NCBI GenBank assembly: GCA_900472485.1
Contig: UCII01000023.1
Span: 30,017-94,016 of the forward strand
Length of the DNA: 64,000 nt
Direction of reading: 5' to 3'
Origin: Hyphomicrobiales bacterium
GTDB lineage: Bacteria; Pseudomonadota; Alphaproteobacteria; Rhizobiales; Rhizobiaceae
Within the stretch, counting starts at the first letter, position 1, and every line of letters begins with the position of its first letter. Positions 34,582-42,415 of the stretch are shown here, piece after piece. Made by a program: the position numbers and the translations under genes. The notes beneath the pieces are model-generated. The model was not told the origin of the DNA, made no database searches, and saw nothing but the letters and a program-made list of their open reading frames with translations.

Positions 34582-35334
34582 TTAAGAAGCGGCGGAGAGG
34601 ATACGTCTGGCCTTTTCGAGGTCGGCGGGAGTATCGACACCGAGCGGTATCGTGTCAACGATCTCGACATCGATGCGCATGCCGGCCTCCAGCGCCCTCA
34701 GCTGTTCCAGTGATTCGCGCCGCTCCAGCGTCGATGGGCCGAGGCTCACGAATTTCGCGAGGGCGGCGCGGCGGTAGGCGTAGAGGCCGATGTGGTGATA
34801 GAGCGGCCCTTTGCCATACGGTGCGGTCGTGCGGGTAAAATAGAGCGCGTGCAGACGGCTGTCCGAGATCGGTGAGCCGACGACCTTGACGACGCTCGGC
34901 GCGGTCTTTTCTTCCTCGTCCTTGATTTCGACGGTCAGTGTAGCGATGTCGACGGCCGGATTTTCGAGCGGACGCAGCGAGGCGCGGATGGTTTCGGAAT
35001 CGATTGTAGGAAGGTCGCCCTGCACATTGACGATGACCTCCGCGCGACCTTCAGGATCGACGGCCTGCAGCGCTTCGTAGATGCGGTCCGAGCCGGATTG
35101 ATGGTCGGTGCGCGTCATGACGACCTCGAAGCCGGCATTGGCGACTGCGGCATAGGTATCCTCATGGTCGACGGCGACGACGATGCGACCGATCGCCGCC
35201 TCGCGCGCGCGCTTGGCAACCTGTACGATCATGGGCAGGCCGCAAATGTCAGCCAGCGGCTTGCCCGGTAGGCGAGTGGAGGCCATGCGGGCGGGAATGA
35301 GGACCAGCGTCTTGTCTAAATTCGGATCAGTCAT
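34582..35334 (-). CDS. kdsB: 3-deoxy-manno-octulosonate cytidylyltransferase
   Basis: 250 residues. It activates Kdo as CMP-Kdo for lipopolysaccharide core synthesis. The nucleotide-binding N-terminus LVLIPARMASTRLPGKPLADICG is typical, followed by VAVDHEDTYAAVANAGFEVVMTRTDHQSGSDRIYEAL and VNVQGDLPTID (the family's D-x-P-x-I-D type metal site). The start is ATG 35334 with AGAAGG seven bases before it. It is divergent from cycM. Confidence 0.96.
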   Translation of the reverse strand: MTDPNLDKTLVLIPARMASTRLPGKPLADICGLPMIVQVAKRAREAAIGRIVVAVDHEDTYAAVANAGFEVVMTRTDHQSGSDRIYEALQAVDPEGRAEVIVNVQGDLPTIDSETIRASLRPLENPAVDIATLTVEIKDEEEKTAPSVVKVVGSPISDSRLHALYFTRTTAPYGKGPLYHHIGLYAYRRAALAKFVSLGPSTLERRESLEQLRALEAGMRIDVEIVDTIPLGVDTPADLEKARRILSAAS

Positions 35335-35485
35335 TGTTGGGCCTTCTATTCCCAAGGGAAAAGTGTCAAAACGTCTCATGGTGGAGACCGTTTACAGAGT
35401 TGCAAGAAACAGCCAAAAGACATAGGTTTCGCGCGAATTCAAGATGGGCCGGCGGAGGATGCCGGCGGCGAGGGGAGCATAGCAG

Positions 35486-36064
35486 ATGAATTCATCCTAC
35501 GTGAACATGGGTGTCGGGGCGCTTTTGGCCACGCTGTTCGTGTTGAAGTCCGTGTCGCTCGCGTCAGGATTTATTTTCCATTCAGAGGCGCCGGAAAAGC
35601 CCGGTTTTGCCATCGTCGCGACCGAAGAACCGGCTGCAGGTGGAGACAAGGGTGCGGCTGCCAAGGCGGAAACGCCGATCGCTCAGCTCTTGCAGAAGGC
35701 TGATGCCAAGGTCGGCGAGACGATCTTCAAGAAGTGTCAGGCCTGTCATTCCGGAGAGAAGGGGGGACCAAATAAGGTTGGCCCGGATCTCTGGGGTATT
35801 GTCGATCGCCCGGTCGCTGAGCACGAGGGCTTTGCCTATTCGGCCGGCATGAAGGATTTCTCCAAGGGCGGTTCTGAAAAGTGGACGTATGACCACCTCT
35901 ATCACTTCCTGGCCGCTCCGAAGAAATTCGTAGCCGGTACGGCGATGGGTTTTGCCGGCCTGCCGAAGGAAGAGGACCGCGCCAACGTGATCGCCTATCT
36001 GCGCACGCTTGCCGATACGCAAGTGCCGCTGCCGGATCCGAACGCACCGGCCGCCACGAACTAA
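35486..36064 (+). CDS. cycM: Membrane-anchored cytochrome c (CycM type)
   Basis: 192 residues. An uncleaved N-terminal anchor (about residues 8-31) is followed by an Ala/Glu/Lys-rich linker and a class I cytochrome c domain. Haem attaches at Cys84-Cys87-His88 (KKCQACHSG), and the axial Met lies in GTAMGFAGLPKEEDRANVIAYL. CycM-type cytochromes carry electrons from the bc1 complex to an aa3 oxidase in rhizobia. The gene is divergent from kdsB and closed by a strong terminator. Confidence 0.93.
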   Translation: MNSSYVNMGVGALLATLFVLKSVSLASGFIFHSEAPEKPGFAIVATEEPAAGGDKGAAAKAETPIAQLLQKADAKVGETIFKKCQACHSGEKGGPNKVGPDLWGIVDRPVAEHEGFAYSAGMKDFSKGGSEKWTYDHLYHFLAAPKKFVAGTAMGFAGLPKEEDRANVIAYLRTLADTQVPLPDPNAPAATN

Positions 36065-36086
36065 CGCAAGTCGCAAGCATGATTGA

Positions 36087-36113
36087 AAACCCGGCCGCCA
36101 GCGCCGGGTTTTT
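36087..36113 (+). terminator. Rho-independent terminator after cycM
   Basis: Stem AAACCCGGC (36087-36095) with GCCGGGTTT (36103-36111) and a T5 run. The symmetric A/T ends mean it may also serve the converging patatin gene. Confidence 0.9.
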
Positions 36114-36126
36114 CGCGCTGCATCCT

Positions 36127-37284
36127 TCAGATTGCGTGACGGCGGGAGCGCGTTCGCTGATCGAGATCGAACACCTTCAATCCATCCTCTGCGCTCGGCG
36201 GCATGCGCCAATCCTCGGCAACCAGCGCCTTGCGGGCATCGCGCAGGCCGGCCTCCCAATGCTCATGCATGGACAGCGCCGAAAACTCGTAATCCTTCGA
36301 ATGCGAGCGGAACTGCTTGTTGCGGTAGATCAGGTGGATGATCGTCACACCGTAGTCGGAGCAATGCTGTTCCAGCTTCTTGATTTCCGGATCGGCCTTG
36401 GCCTCTTCGGGAAGGCGTGCATAAAGCTCGGAGATGGCGCGCCGCAGGCGGTGACGCTCCAGAAAGAGATCGGTGTTGAGCCGGGTGCGGCTGGAATAGG
36501 TGATATCCTTGCGCCGCTCCTCGACTTCCTCGATATCCTGCGGCAGCGGGCCGACGGCGCTGAAGAGATCGACCTGAAAGACAACCGTGTCGATCGCGGC
36601 GCCGTTGCGCAGCACGTAGCTGAGTGGCGTGTTCGAGACGAGGCCGCCATCCCAGTAATGCTCGTTGCCGATCTTGACCGCGGGAAAACCCGGCGGCAAG
36701 GCGCCGCTTGCCATCACGTGCTCAGGCCCGATCTTGATGTCCTTGTTGTCGAAGAAGGCAAAATTGCCGGTGCGCACATTGACGGCGCCGAGGCTCAAAC
36801 GCACCGGGCCATGGTTGATTCGGTCGAAATCGACGTGATCGAGCAGCGTCTGGCGCAATTGCTCGGTATCGTAGACGCTGGTTGCGCCCGCCGAGCCGCG
36901 CGTCTGGAACCAAGCCGGGATCTGCCACGGAGAAAAGAAGCCGGGCACGCCGAAGGTCGACACCCACCAGCTGCTGACCGAGCGGTAGAAAGGATTGGTC
37001 TCGCGCCGATCTTCCATCAGCAGATCGACGGGGAGATGCACGGTCACCTTGTTCCAAAAGGAGCTCAGCGCCTTGAGCCGTTCGCCGGGCACGTTGCCGG
37101 CCATGATCGAGGCGTTGATCGCGCCAATCGAGATGCCGGCGATCCAGTCCGGCTCGATATTCTGTTCTCTAAGCGCCTGAAAGGCACCCGCCTGATAGGA
37201 GCCGAGCGCGCCGCCGCCTTGGAGCACGAAGACTTTCTGCGCATAGGCTGACGCGGGATTGGTGAGCGGAGCTGCAATATTCAT
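36127..37284 (-). CDS. Patatin-like phospholipase family protein
   Basis: 385 residues. The patatin Ser-Asp dyad hydrolase is complete. The oxyanion motif is LQGGGALGSYQAGAFQAL, the nucleophile elbow is IAGISIGAINASIMAG (G-x-S-x-G), and the catalytic Asp is in YWDGGLVSNTPLSYVL (D-G-G). The C-terminal 130 residues are charged and helical (DIEEVEERRKDITYSSR; LEQHCSDYGVTIIHLIYR), similar to the bacterial DUF3734 tail. Lipid acyl hydrolase activity is the family expectation. It is convergent with cycM; the ATG at 37284 starts the protein. Confidence 0.92.
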   Translation of the reverse strand: MNIAAPLTNPASAYAQKVFVLQGGGALGSYQAGAFQALREQNIEPDWIAGISIGAINASIMAGNVPGERLKALSSFWNKVTVHLPVDLLMEDRRETNPFYRSVSSWWVSTFGVPGFFSPWQIPAWFQTRGSAGATSVYDTEQLRQTLLDHVDFDRINHGPVRLSLGAVNVRTGNFAFFDNKDIKIGPEHVMASGALPPGFPAVKIGNEHYWDGGLVSNTPLSYVLRNGAAIDTVVFQVDLFSAVGPLPQDIEEVEERRKDITYSSRTRLNTDLFLERHRLRRAISELYARLPEEAKADPEIKKLEQHCSDYGVTIIHLIYRNKQFRSHSKDYEFSALSMHEHWEAGLRDARKALVAEDWRMPPSAEDGLKVFDLDQRTRSRRHAI

Positions 37285-37405
37285 GTGCCATCCTTTGCTG
37301 CGCTCCGGGTGGGAAGGCCGGGATGCGCAAAATATATGACCATTTTCCTGCCTGTCTCTCCAAGTGCGGAGAGATACCGTTACCGTCGACGGTTTTCGGC
37401 CTCGG

Positions 37406-38350
37406 TCATCCGAGCAGATAGGCCCAGAGCGACACCGAGAATGCGCCGAGCGCTGTCGTCAAGGTAATCGTCGAGGCCGCGAGACTGTGGCCCACGCCGA
37501 AGCGATTGGCAATCAACCAGGCGTTCACACCTGTCGGAACGGCGGCCGTGAGGACGAGTGCGGCCCGCCATTCCGGGCTCAGGCCGAGAAGAAGTCCGGC
37601 AGCCAGCACGCAGGCCGGCAGCAGAAAAAGCTTGAAGGCGGCAATGACGCTGGTGATGCCGAGATTGCCTGACATCCCGTATTGGCGCAGTGCCATGCCG
37701 AGCGAGATCAGCGCCGCCGGGCCGGCGATGTTGGCAATGTTGTCGACGACCGTGCCAAGCGTTGCGGGAATGGGAAGGCTGGTCAGGTGGACGATGAGGC
37801 CGCAGAAAAGGCCGATAACGAGCGGATTGCGGATGAGATTGCTGCCGACCTGCCGCAGCAGTTCGGCGGTGCTGCGGCCGGCGCCGGCATTTTCCTTGCG
37901 CTCGGCCTGTTCCATCAGCAGCGTGCCGGCGATCATCATGGTCGGCAGATGCACGGCGATCAGGATCGACATCGCCATGACGCCATCAGGTCCGACCGTG
38001 CGCCCGACCAGTGGCAGGCCGATGAAGATCGTGTTGGCGAAGGCGGACGAGACGCCGGCAAGCACGCCGATCCGTGCGTCCCGGCCGAACATGCGTGTCG
38101 CCACAATATGGCCGGCGGTCCAGGTGATGGCGACGCCGGAGAAATAGGCGATCCATAAGCGAAACGGCGATGCGCCGCGAAAATCCGCCTCGGCGATGGT
38201 CTGGAACAGCAAGAGCGGCACGGCGATCTTGAAGACGAACTCGCTCATGGCTTCGCCGACCTCGGCCTTCAGCAGCCCCGTGCGCACGATGACCCAGCCG
38301 ACGAGAATGAGCAGGAAGACGGGAAGAACGTCTGTGAGGATTTCGGACAC
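37406..38350 (-). CDS. AEC family transporter (auxin efflux carrier type)
   Basis: 314 residues with about ten membrane spans. It begins VSEILTDVLPVFLLILVGWVIVRTGLL and includes ANTIFIGLPLVGRTVG and IRNPLVIGLFCGLIVHLTSLPIP, standard AEC segments. Bacterial members transport small acids such as malonate; the substrate here is unknown. The GTG at 38350 fits the family N-terminus. The upstream frame to 38509 runs through an intrinsic terminator and structured RNA and is not a protein start. That leader may control this gene. It is divergent from adenosine kinase. Confidence 0.88.
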   Translation of the reverse strand: MSEILTDVLPVFLLILVGWVIVRTGLLKAEVGEAMSEFVFKIAVPLLLFQTIAEADFRGASPFRLWIAYFSGVAITWTAGHIVATRMFGRDARIGVLAGVSSAFANTIFIGLPLVGRTVGPDGVMAMSILIAVHLPTMMIAGTLLMEQAERKENAGAGRSTAELLRQVGSNLIRNPLVIGLFCGLIVHLTSLPIPATLGTVVDNIANIAGPAALISLGMALRQYGMSGNLGITSVIAAFKLFLLPACVLAAGLLLGLSPEWRAALVLTAAVPTGVNAWLIANRFGVGHSLAASTITLTTALGAFSVSLWAYLLG

Positions 38351-38429
38351 GCGGGTATGAAGCTCGTGATTTCGAGGAATTGAACCCGAAACTTGTAGCA
38401 GCTTGCCCGGGGCTGGAAACCCGCAAAAC

Positions 38430-38604
38430 AAAAAAAGCGGGCTTGGCCCGCTCTTGTCGATCTTGCCCCGGTGGGGAGGTTCCCCCCGGTGCACATGCCG
38501 CCAGTTCATCCGTGGTCGGCCCGCGTACCGGTGAGGCGGAAGGCATCATTCCTTCCCAGGCTGGCTCGGAACTCTTTCGAGCTTCCCATCCCAGCCGCTT
38601 GATA
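38430..38604 (-). ncRNA. Structured RNA ending in an intrinsic terminator: leader of the AEC gene or independent sRNA
   Basis: On the minus strand the ~175-nt stretch between adenosine kinase and the AEC gene is non-coding but folds well by eye. Hairpin 1 is GGCTGG...CCAGCC (38591-38596 with 38559-38564), with an inner CTC-GAAA-GAG tetraloop stem. Hairpin 2 is GGAAGG...CCTTCC (38556-38538). A third stem is CCGGT...ACTGG. The fourth is GGGG AACCT CCCC (38485-38473). The terminator GCGGGC CAA GCCCGC then ends in seven T (38451-38430). The 5' end is not certain. The terminator lies 80 bases before the AEC start codon, so both a transcription-attenuating leader and a separate sRNA are possible. 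Confidence 0.6.
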
Positions 38605-38745
38605 AGCATTTAAAGATAGAAAGTGACAGGCAAATGACTGAATGCAATTAACTTCACCGCGCTGGTGCTGATTTTTCTTCCAAACTTCACAAAAACCGAT
38701 AATACCGGATACCGGCTATCACCAGTATCCGGGACCTTCCTATAG

Positions 38746-39738
38746 ATGACTCGCTTCGATGTACTGACCGTTGGCAATGCCATCGTCGACATTATCGCCC
38801 GTTGCAATGATCAGTTCCTGATCGACAACAACATCACCAAAGCCGCGATGAACCTCATCGACGCCGAGCGCGCCGAACTTCTCTATTCGCGCATGGGCCC
38901 GGCTCTTGAAGCCTCCGGCGGCAGCGCCGGCAATACGGCTGCGGGTGTTGCGAGTTTCGGCGGCAGGGCAGCTTATTTCGGCAAGGTCGCAGAGGATCAG
39001 CTCGGAGAGATTTTCGCCCACGATATCCGCGCCCAGGGCGTGCATTACGAGACCAAGGCGAAGGGCACTTTCCCGCCGACTGCCCGCTCGATGATCTTCG
39101 TCACCGAGGATGGCGAGCGTTCCATGAACACCTATCTCGGCGCCTGCGTCGAGCTCGGTCCGGAAGACGTGGAGGAGCAGGTTGTTGCTGATGCCAAAGT
39201 GACCTATTTCGAAGGCTATCTCTGGGATCCTCCGCGGGCCAAGGAAGCTATTCGCGAATGCGCTCGAATCGCCCATGCCAATGGTCGGGAAATGTCGATG
39301 ACGCTCTCCGACAGCTTTTGCGTCGGCCGCTATCGCGACGAATTCCTCGATCTCATGCGCTCCGGTACCGTCGATATCGTCTTTGCCAATCGCGACGAAG
39401 CCCTCTCGCTCTATGAGACCGACGATTTCGAAAAGGCGCTGAAGCTCATTGCGGCGGATTGCAAGATCGCCGCCGTGACGACGGGCAAGGACGGCGCCGT
39501 CATCGTGCGCGGAAACGAGCGCTATGTCGTCGACGCCCATCCGATCGAGGAACGTGTCGACACGACCGGCGCCGGCGATCTTTTCGCCGCCGGCTTCCTC
39601 TTCGGCTACACGCAAGGCCGCGGCTTGGAAGACTGCGCCAAGCTCGGCAACCTCGCTGCGGCGATCGTCATTGAACAGATCGGCCCGCGGCCGATGCGGT
39701 CGCTGTCAGAAGCCGCGAGAGAATTCGGACTTCTCTGA
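38746..39738 (+). CDS. Adenosine kinase (PfkB family)
   Basis: 330 residues, ribokinase fold, ATP-dependent phosphorylation of adenosine or a related nucleoside. The N-terminus MTRFDVLTVGNAIVDIIAR and GGSAGNTAAGVASFGGRAAYFGKV are the first PfkB signature; the anion-hole and catalytic base motif is DTTGAGDLFAAGFLFGYTQG (Asp in GAGD). The adenosine-kinase call rests on the NAIVDI opening and overall similarity to alphaproteobacterial annotations; inosine or sugar substrates are alternatives. It has its own promoter region divergent from the structured RNA and ends at a terminator. Confidence 0.88.
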   Translation: MTRFDVLTVGNAIVDIIARCNDQFLIDNNITKAAMNLIDAERAELLYSRMGPALEASGGSAGNTAAGVASFGGRAAYFGKVAEDQLGEIFAHDIRAQGVHYETKAKGTFPPTARSMIFVTEDGERSMNTYLGACVELGPEDVEEQVVADAKVTYFEGYLWDPPRAKEAIRECARIAHANGREMSMTLSDSFCVGRYRDEFLDLMRSGTVDIVFANRDEALSLYETDDFEKALKLIAADCKIAAVTTGKDGAVIVRGNERYVVDAHPIEERVDTTGAGDLFAAGFLFGYTQGRGLEDCAKLGNLAAAIVIEQIGPRPMRSLSEAAREFGLL

Positions 39739-39777
39739 CGGAAGTCGTCTTCAGATTCCTAATCTGCAGATCATGGA

Positions 39778-39813
39778 AGCCGCCCGCTGCCGAGCGCCGG
39801 GCGGCTTTGCTTT
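39778..39813 (+). terminator. Terminator after adenosine kinase
   Basis: Stem AGCCGCCCG (39778-39786) with CGGGCGGCT (39798-39806) followed by TTGCTTT. It lies in the convergent gap with the CadD-type gene. Confidence 0.8.
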
Positions 39814-39824
39814 GACGCGATCGC

Positions 39825-40436
39825 CTAGCGCAAGAAGAGCGTCGCGGTCCCGGCCTCGTAGAAAATGAGGATGCCGAGAGCGATCAGAACGAAGGGCACG
39901 ATCCTGTGGCCGTGACGACGGATTGGCGCACCCAAGGTCGGATGATTGACGAGCGAGTGCGCGGCGCCAAGCCAGACCGCGGTCAGGATTGCGAAGATGC
40001 AGCCGATGGCGAGGATCTCATAGGCGGAACGCGTCGCGAAGATCGGCGTATAGATGCTGATATTGTCGCCGCCATTGGCGATCGTCACCAGCGCGACCGC
40101 CACAATGTTTCCATGTCCCGCCGAAGCTTTCGCATGATCTTCAGGATCTTCGCCGGTCTCGATGCCGTTCCAGAGTTCCCACAATCGCCTGACGCCAAAG
40201 TAGATCGGAGCAAGGCCGAGCAGGCCGATATAGGTGGCTGGAATGACGAGAACCAGAAACGAGGCGAGGGCGCTGAAGCCATAGAGCGCGCCGATGCCGA
40301 GATATTGACCGATGACGATCTGCCTCAGGCGGAATTTCCGATCGGCGAAAAAGCCGAGAAGGACGAATATGTCGTCTATGTTCGTCGATGCGAACATGAC
40401 GATGGCAACGCCGAAAACGCCTAGCACGTGACCCAA
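39825..40436 (-). CDS. CadD-type cadmium resistance/export membrane protein
   Basis: About 203 residues with five or six membrane spans. The first span VLGVFGVAIVMFASTNIDDIFVLLGFF (with the conserved N-I-D-D) and the later VALVTIANGGDNISIYTPIF (N-G-x-D-N) are the paired hallmarks of the CadD/TerC-like LysE-superfamily group, linked to cadmium resistance. No ATG starts the first span: the candidates are TTG 40436 (GGGAG about ten bases before) or GTG 40427. Upstream lie three 11-bp direct repeats. It is convergent with adenosine kinase. Confidence 0.8.
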   Translation of the reverse strand: MGHVLGVFGVAIVMFASTNIDDIFVLLGFFADRKFRLRQIVIGQYLGIGALYGFSALASFLVLVIPATYIGLLGLAPIYFGVRRLWELWNGIETGEDPEDHAKASAGHGNIVAVALVTIANGGDNISIYTPIFATRSAYEILAIGCIFAILTAVWLGAAHSLVNHPTLGAPIRRHGHRIVPFVLIALGILIFYEAGTATLFLR

Positions 40437-40459
40437 GATCGCCGATCTCCCTATCCGAT

Positions 40460-40492
40460 CCCGGATACAGCCCGGATACAGCCCGGATACAG
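40460..40492. repeat. Three 11-bp direct repeats upstream of the CadD-type gene
   Basis: Three perfect tandem copies of CCCGGATACAG (40460-40470, 40471-40481, 40482-40492), 24 bases upstream of the proposed start. An 11-bp period is one helical turn, so a same-face protein-binding array is conceivable, but slippage alone could also create it. Confidence 0.9.
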
Positions 40493-40543
40493 CATTGCGT
40501 AGCGAAAGTCGCGTGGCTGCGTTCGGCGCCAGGCGGGCGGTCG

Positions 40544-41083
40544 TTACTTGAAGGCTTCGCCGGGATAAGCGCCCCAGATCTCGGATTGCGCCACCCATCC
40601 CTCGGTGCCATCGGCGGTGACGAGGCACCAATCGCCCGTGCATTCCTTGACGGTCATCATCACGCCGGGCTGAAGCTTGGCGATGACAGCGGCGGATGGC
40701 TGGGATTCGCGGCGCATGTTGACGAAGACTGCCTTGCCCTTGCCCTTCATCCAGGGAGCGGCAATCGCCGAGCGCTGGCCCGACAGCAGCGACTGGTTGA
40801 CCCAACCCTCGGTGCCGTCGGCATCGCGCACCCGCCGCCAGTTATCATATTCCTGGATGATTTCGACCGGCAGACCCTGCTTGAGATAGAGCCATGATAC
40901 GGCGTAATCCGCACTCGGGCCGATGCGCAGATTGACCCGCTTCGACTTCAGGGTGACGAAGCGCGGCAGCGGCAGGCCGCTCGGACCCTTGGCGGCCTGG
41001 GCGGCGGCAAGATCGGCCGACACAGCAGCCATCATCAGGCCGATTGCGAAAATGGCGCAGGACTTCAAGACATTGCCACGCAT
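40544..41083 (-). CDS. Secreted protein with two bacterial SH3 domains
   Basis: 179 residues. A signal peptide (MRGNVLKSCAIFAIGLMMAAVSADLAAAQA) leads to two SH3b repeats. The first has SKRVNLRIGPSADYAVSWLYLKQGLPVEIIQEYDNWRRVRDADGTEGWVNQSLLSG; the second has KAVFVNMRRESQPSAAVIAKLQPGVMMTVKECTGDWCLVTADGTEGWVAQSEIWG. Such domains usually bind peptidoglycan or envelope proteins in the periplasm. Start ATG 41083, divergent from the hydroxyacid dehydrogenase. Alphaproteobacteria commonly place this gene beside that dehydrogenase. Confidence 0.9.
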   Translation of the reverse strand: MRGNVLKSCAIFAIGLMMAAVSADLAAAQAAKGPSGLPLPRFVTLKSKRVNLRIGPSADYAVSWLYLKQGLPVEIIQEYDNWRRVRDADGTEGWVNQSLLSGQRSAIAAPWMKGKGKAVFVNMRRESQPSAAVIAKLQPGVMMTVKECTGDWCLVTADGTEGWVAQSEIWGAYPGEAFK

Positions 41084-41273
41084 GGGAGTTCCGTTCGTTC
41101 GTCATGACAAAGGCGCCATTCCGGCGACCTTTCGCTCCGGTGAGCGGCAAATCCTCGGATCGCGTCAGCGAGTTTTGTTTGTCTTCGCCTGCGGGTCTGG
41201 TAGAAATGCCCGGAACGGGAAAATTATCCTGCTTCTTGGTTAAGAACATCTGAACAAGGCATCGCCGCTCGCC

Positions 41274-42275
41274 ATGACGACGAAGAAAAAACCGAAGGTC
41301 TACGTCACGCGCAAACTGCCTGACGCGGTGGAGACGCGCATGCGCGAACTCTTCGATGCCGAGCTTAACATAGATGATCGCCCGCGTACCAAGGACGAAT
41401 TGATGGAGGCCATCCGCTCGGTCGACGTGCTGGTGCCGACCGTCACCGACCGCATCGATGCGGAGGTGATCGAAGAAGCCGGCCCGCAAATGAAGCTGAT
41501 TGCCAGCTTCTCCAACGGCACGGATCATATCGATGTCGAGGCCGCAGCCCGCCGCGGCATCACCGTCACCAATACTCCAAATGTGCTGACCGAAGACACC
41601 GCCGACATGACCATGGCGCTCATTCTCGCCGCGCCGCGACGGCTGGCGGAAGGTGCGCGCGTGCTAACCGATAACCCCGGCGAATGGGCCGGATGGTCGC
41701 CCACCTGGATGCTTGGCCGCCGCATTCATGGCAAGCGCATCGGCATCGTCGGCATGGGGCGGATCGGCACCGCCGTTGCCCGCCGTGCCAAGGCCTTTGG
41801 CCTTTCGATCCACTATCACAACCGCAAGCGCGTCAATCCGGCGACTGAGGACGAGCTGGAGGCGACCTATTGGGACAGCCTCGACCAGATGCTTGCCCGC
41901 GTCGATATCGTTTCGGTCAATTGCCCGTCGACACCCGCCACCTATCACCTCATCTCGGCCCGTCGTCTGGCGCTGCTGCAGCCGACGAGCTACATCGTCA
42001 ACACGGCGCGCGGCGACGTCATCGACGAGACGGCGCTGATCAAGATCCTGCGCGAAGGCAAGATCGCCGGTGCCGGCCTCGACGTGTTCGAGAATGAACC
42101 GGCCGTCAATCCGAAGCTGGTGAAGCTCGCCAATGAGGGCAAGGTGGTCATCCTGCCGCATATGAGTTCGGCGACGCTTGAGGGCCGCATCGACATGGGC
42201 GACAAGGTCATCATCAACATCCGCACCTTCATCGACGGCCATCGCCCGCCCAATCGCGTGCTGCCCTTTCGATGA
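41274..42275 (+). CDS. D-2-hydroxyacid dehydrogenase (glyoxylate/hydroxypyruvate reductase type)
   Basis: 333 residues, NAD(P)-dependent. The Rossmann loop is GIVGMGRIGTAVARRAKAFGL, and the catalytic triad is Arg in VNTARGDVIDETAL, Glu in LDVFENEPAVNP and His in VVILPHMSSATLEGRIDMG. The long-chain D-glycerate dehydrogenase subgroup fits (KPKVYVTRKLPDAVETRM opening). It reduces glyoxylate or hydroxypyruvate in relatives; the true substrate is not proven by sequence. It is followed 140 bases later by the MurA paralogue in the same direction. Confidence 0.93.
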   Translation: MTTKKKPKVYVTRKLPDAVETRMRELFDAELNIDDRPRTKDELMEAIRSVDVLVPTVTDRIDAEVIEEAGPQMKLIASFSNGTDHIDVEAAARRGITVTNTPNVLTEDTADMTMALILAAPRRLAEGARVLTDNPGEWAGWSPTWMLGRRIHGKRIGIVGMGRIGTAVARRAKAFGLSIHYHNRKRVNPATEDELEATYWDSLDQMLARVDIVSVNCPSTPATYHLISARRLALLQPTSYIVNTARGDVIDETALIKILREGKIAGAGLDVFENEPAVNPKLVKLANEGKVVILPHMSSATLEGRIDMGDKVIINIRTFIDGHRPPNRVLPFR

Positions 42276-42415
42276 AGGAAGCATGCTGATTCGCCCGCTG
42301 AAACGGGGCTGAATACCCGGCTGCAATTTGATCTCACTTCCCTCTGCCGGTCATGTGCATGTCACAAAGCCGGCCCAGAGGTGACCACAAACACAAATCA
42401 GGAAGGGCGGAAATC

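Noticed and set aside
38430..38604. 6S RNA or tmRNA assignment for the structured RNA
   Set aside because: It shows several separate stems plus a terminator instead of the long rod with central bubble of 6S, no tag-reading frame, and no neighbour (ygfA-type gene) expected for 6S. 6S cannot be fully excluded without a covariance search.
37986..38609. 207-residue frame through the structured RNA into the AEC gene
   Set aside because: Different frame from the transporter, passes through a strong terminator, and its peptide is Arg/Pro-rich shadow sequence.
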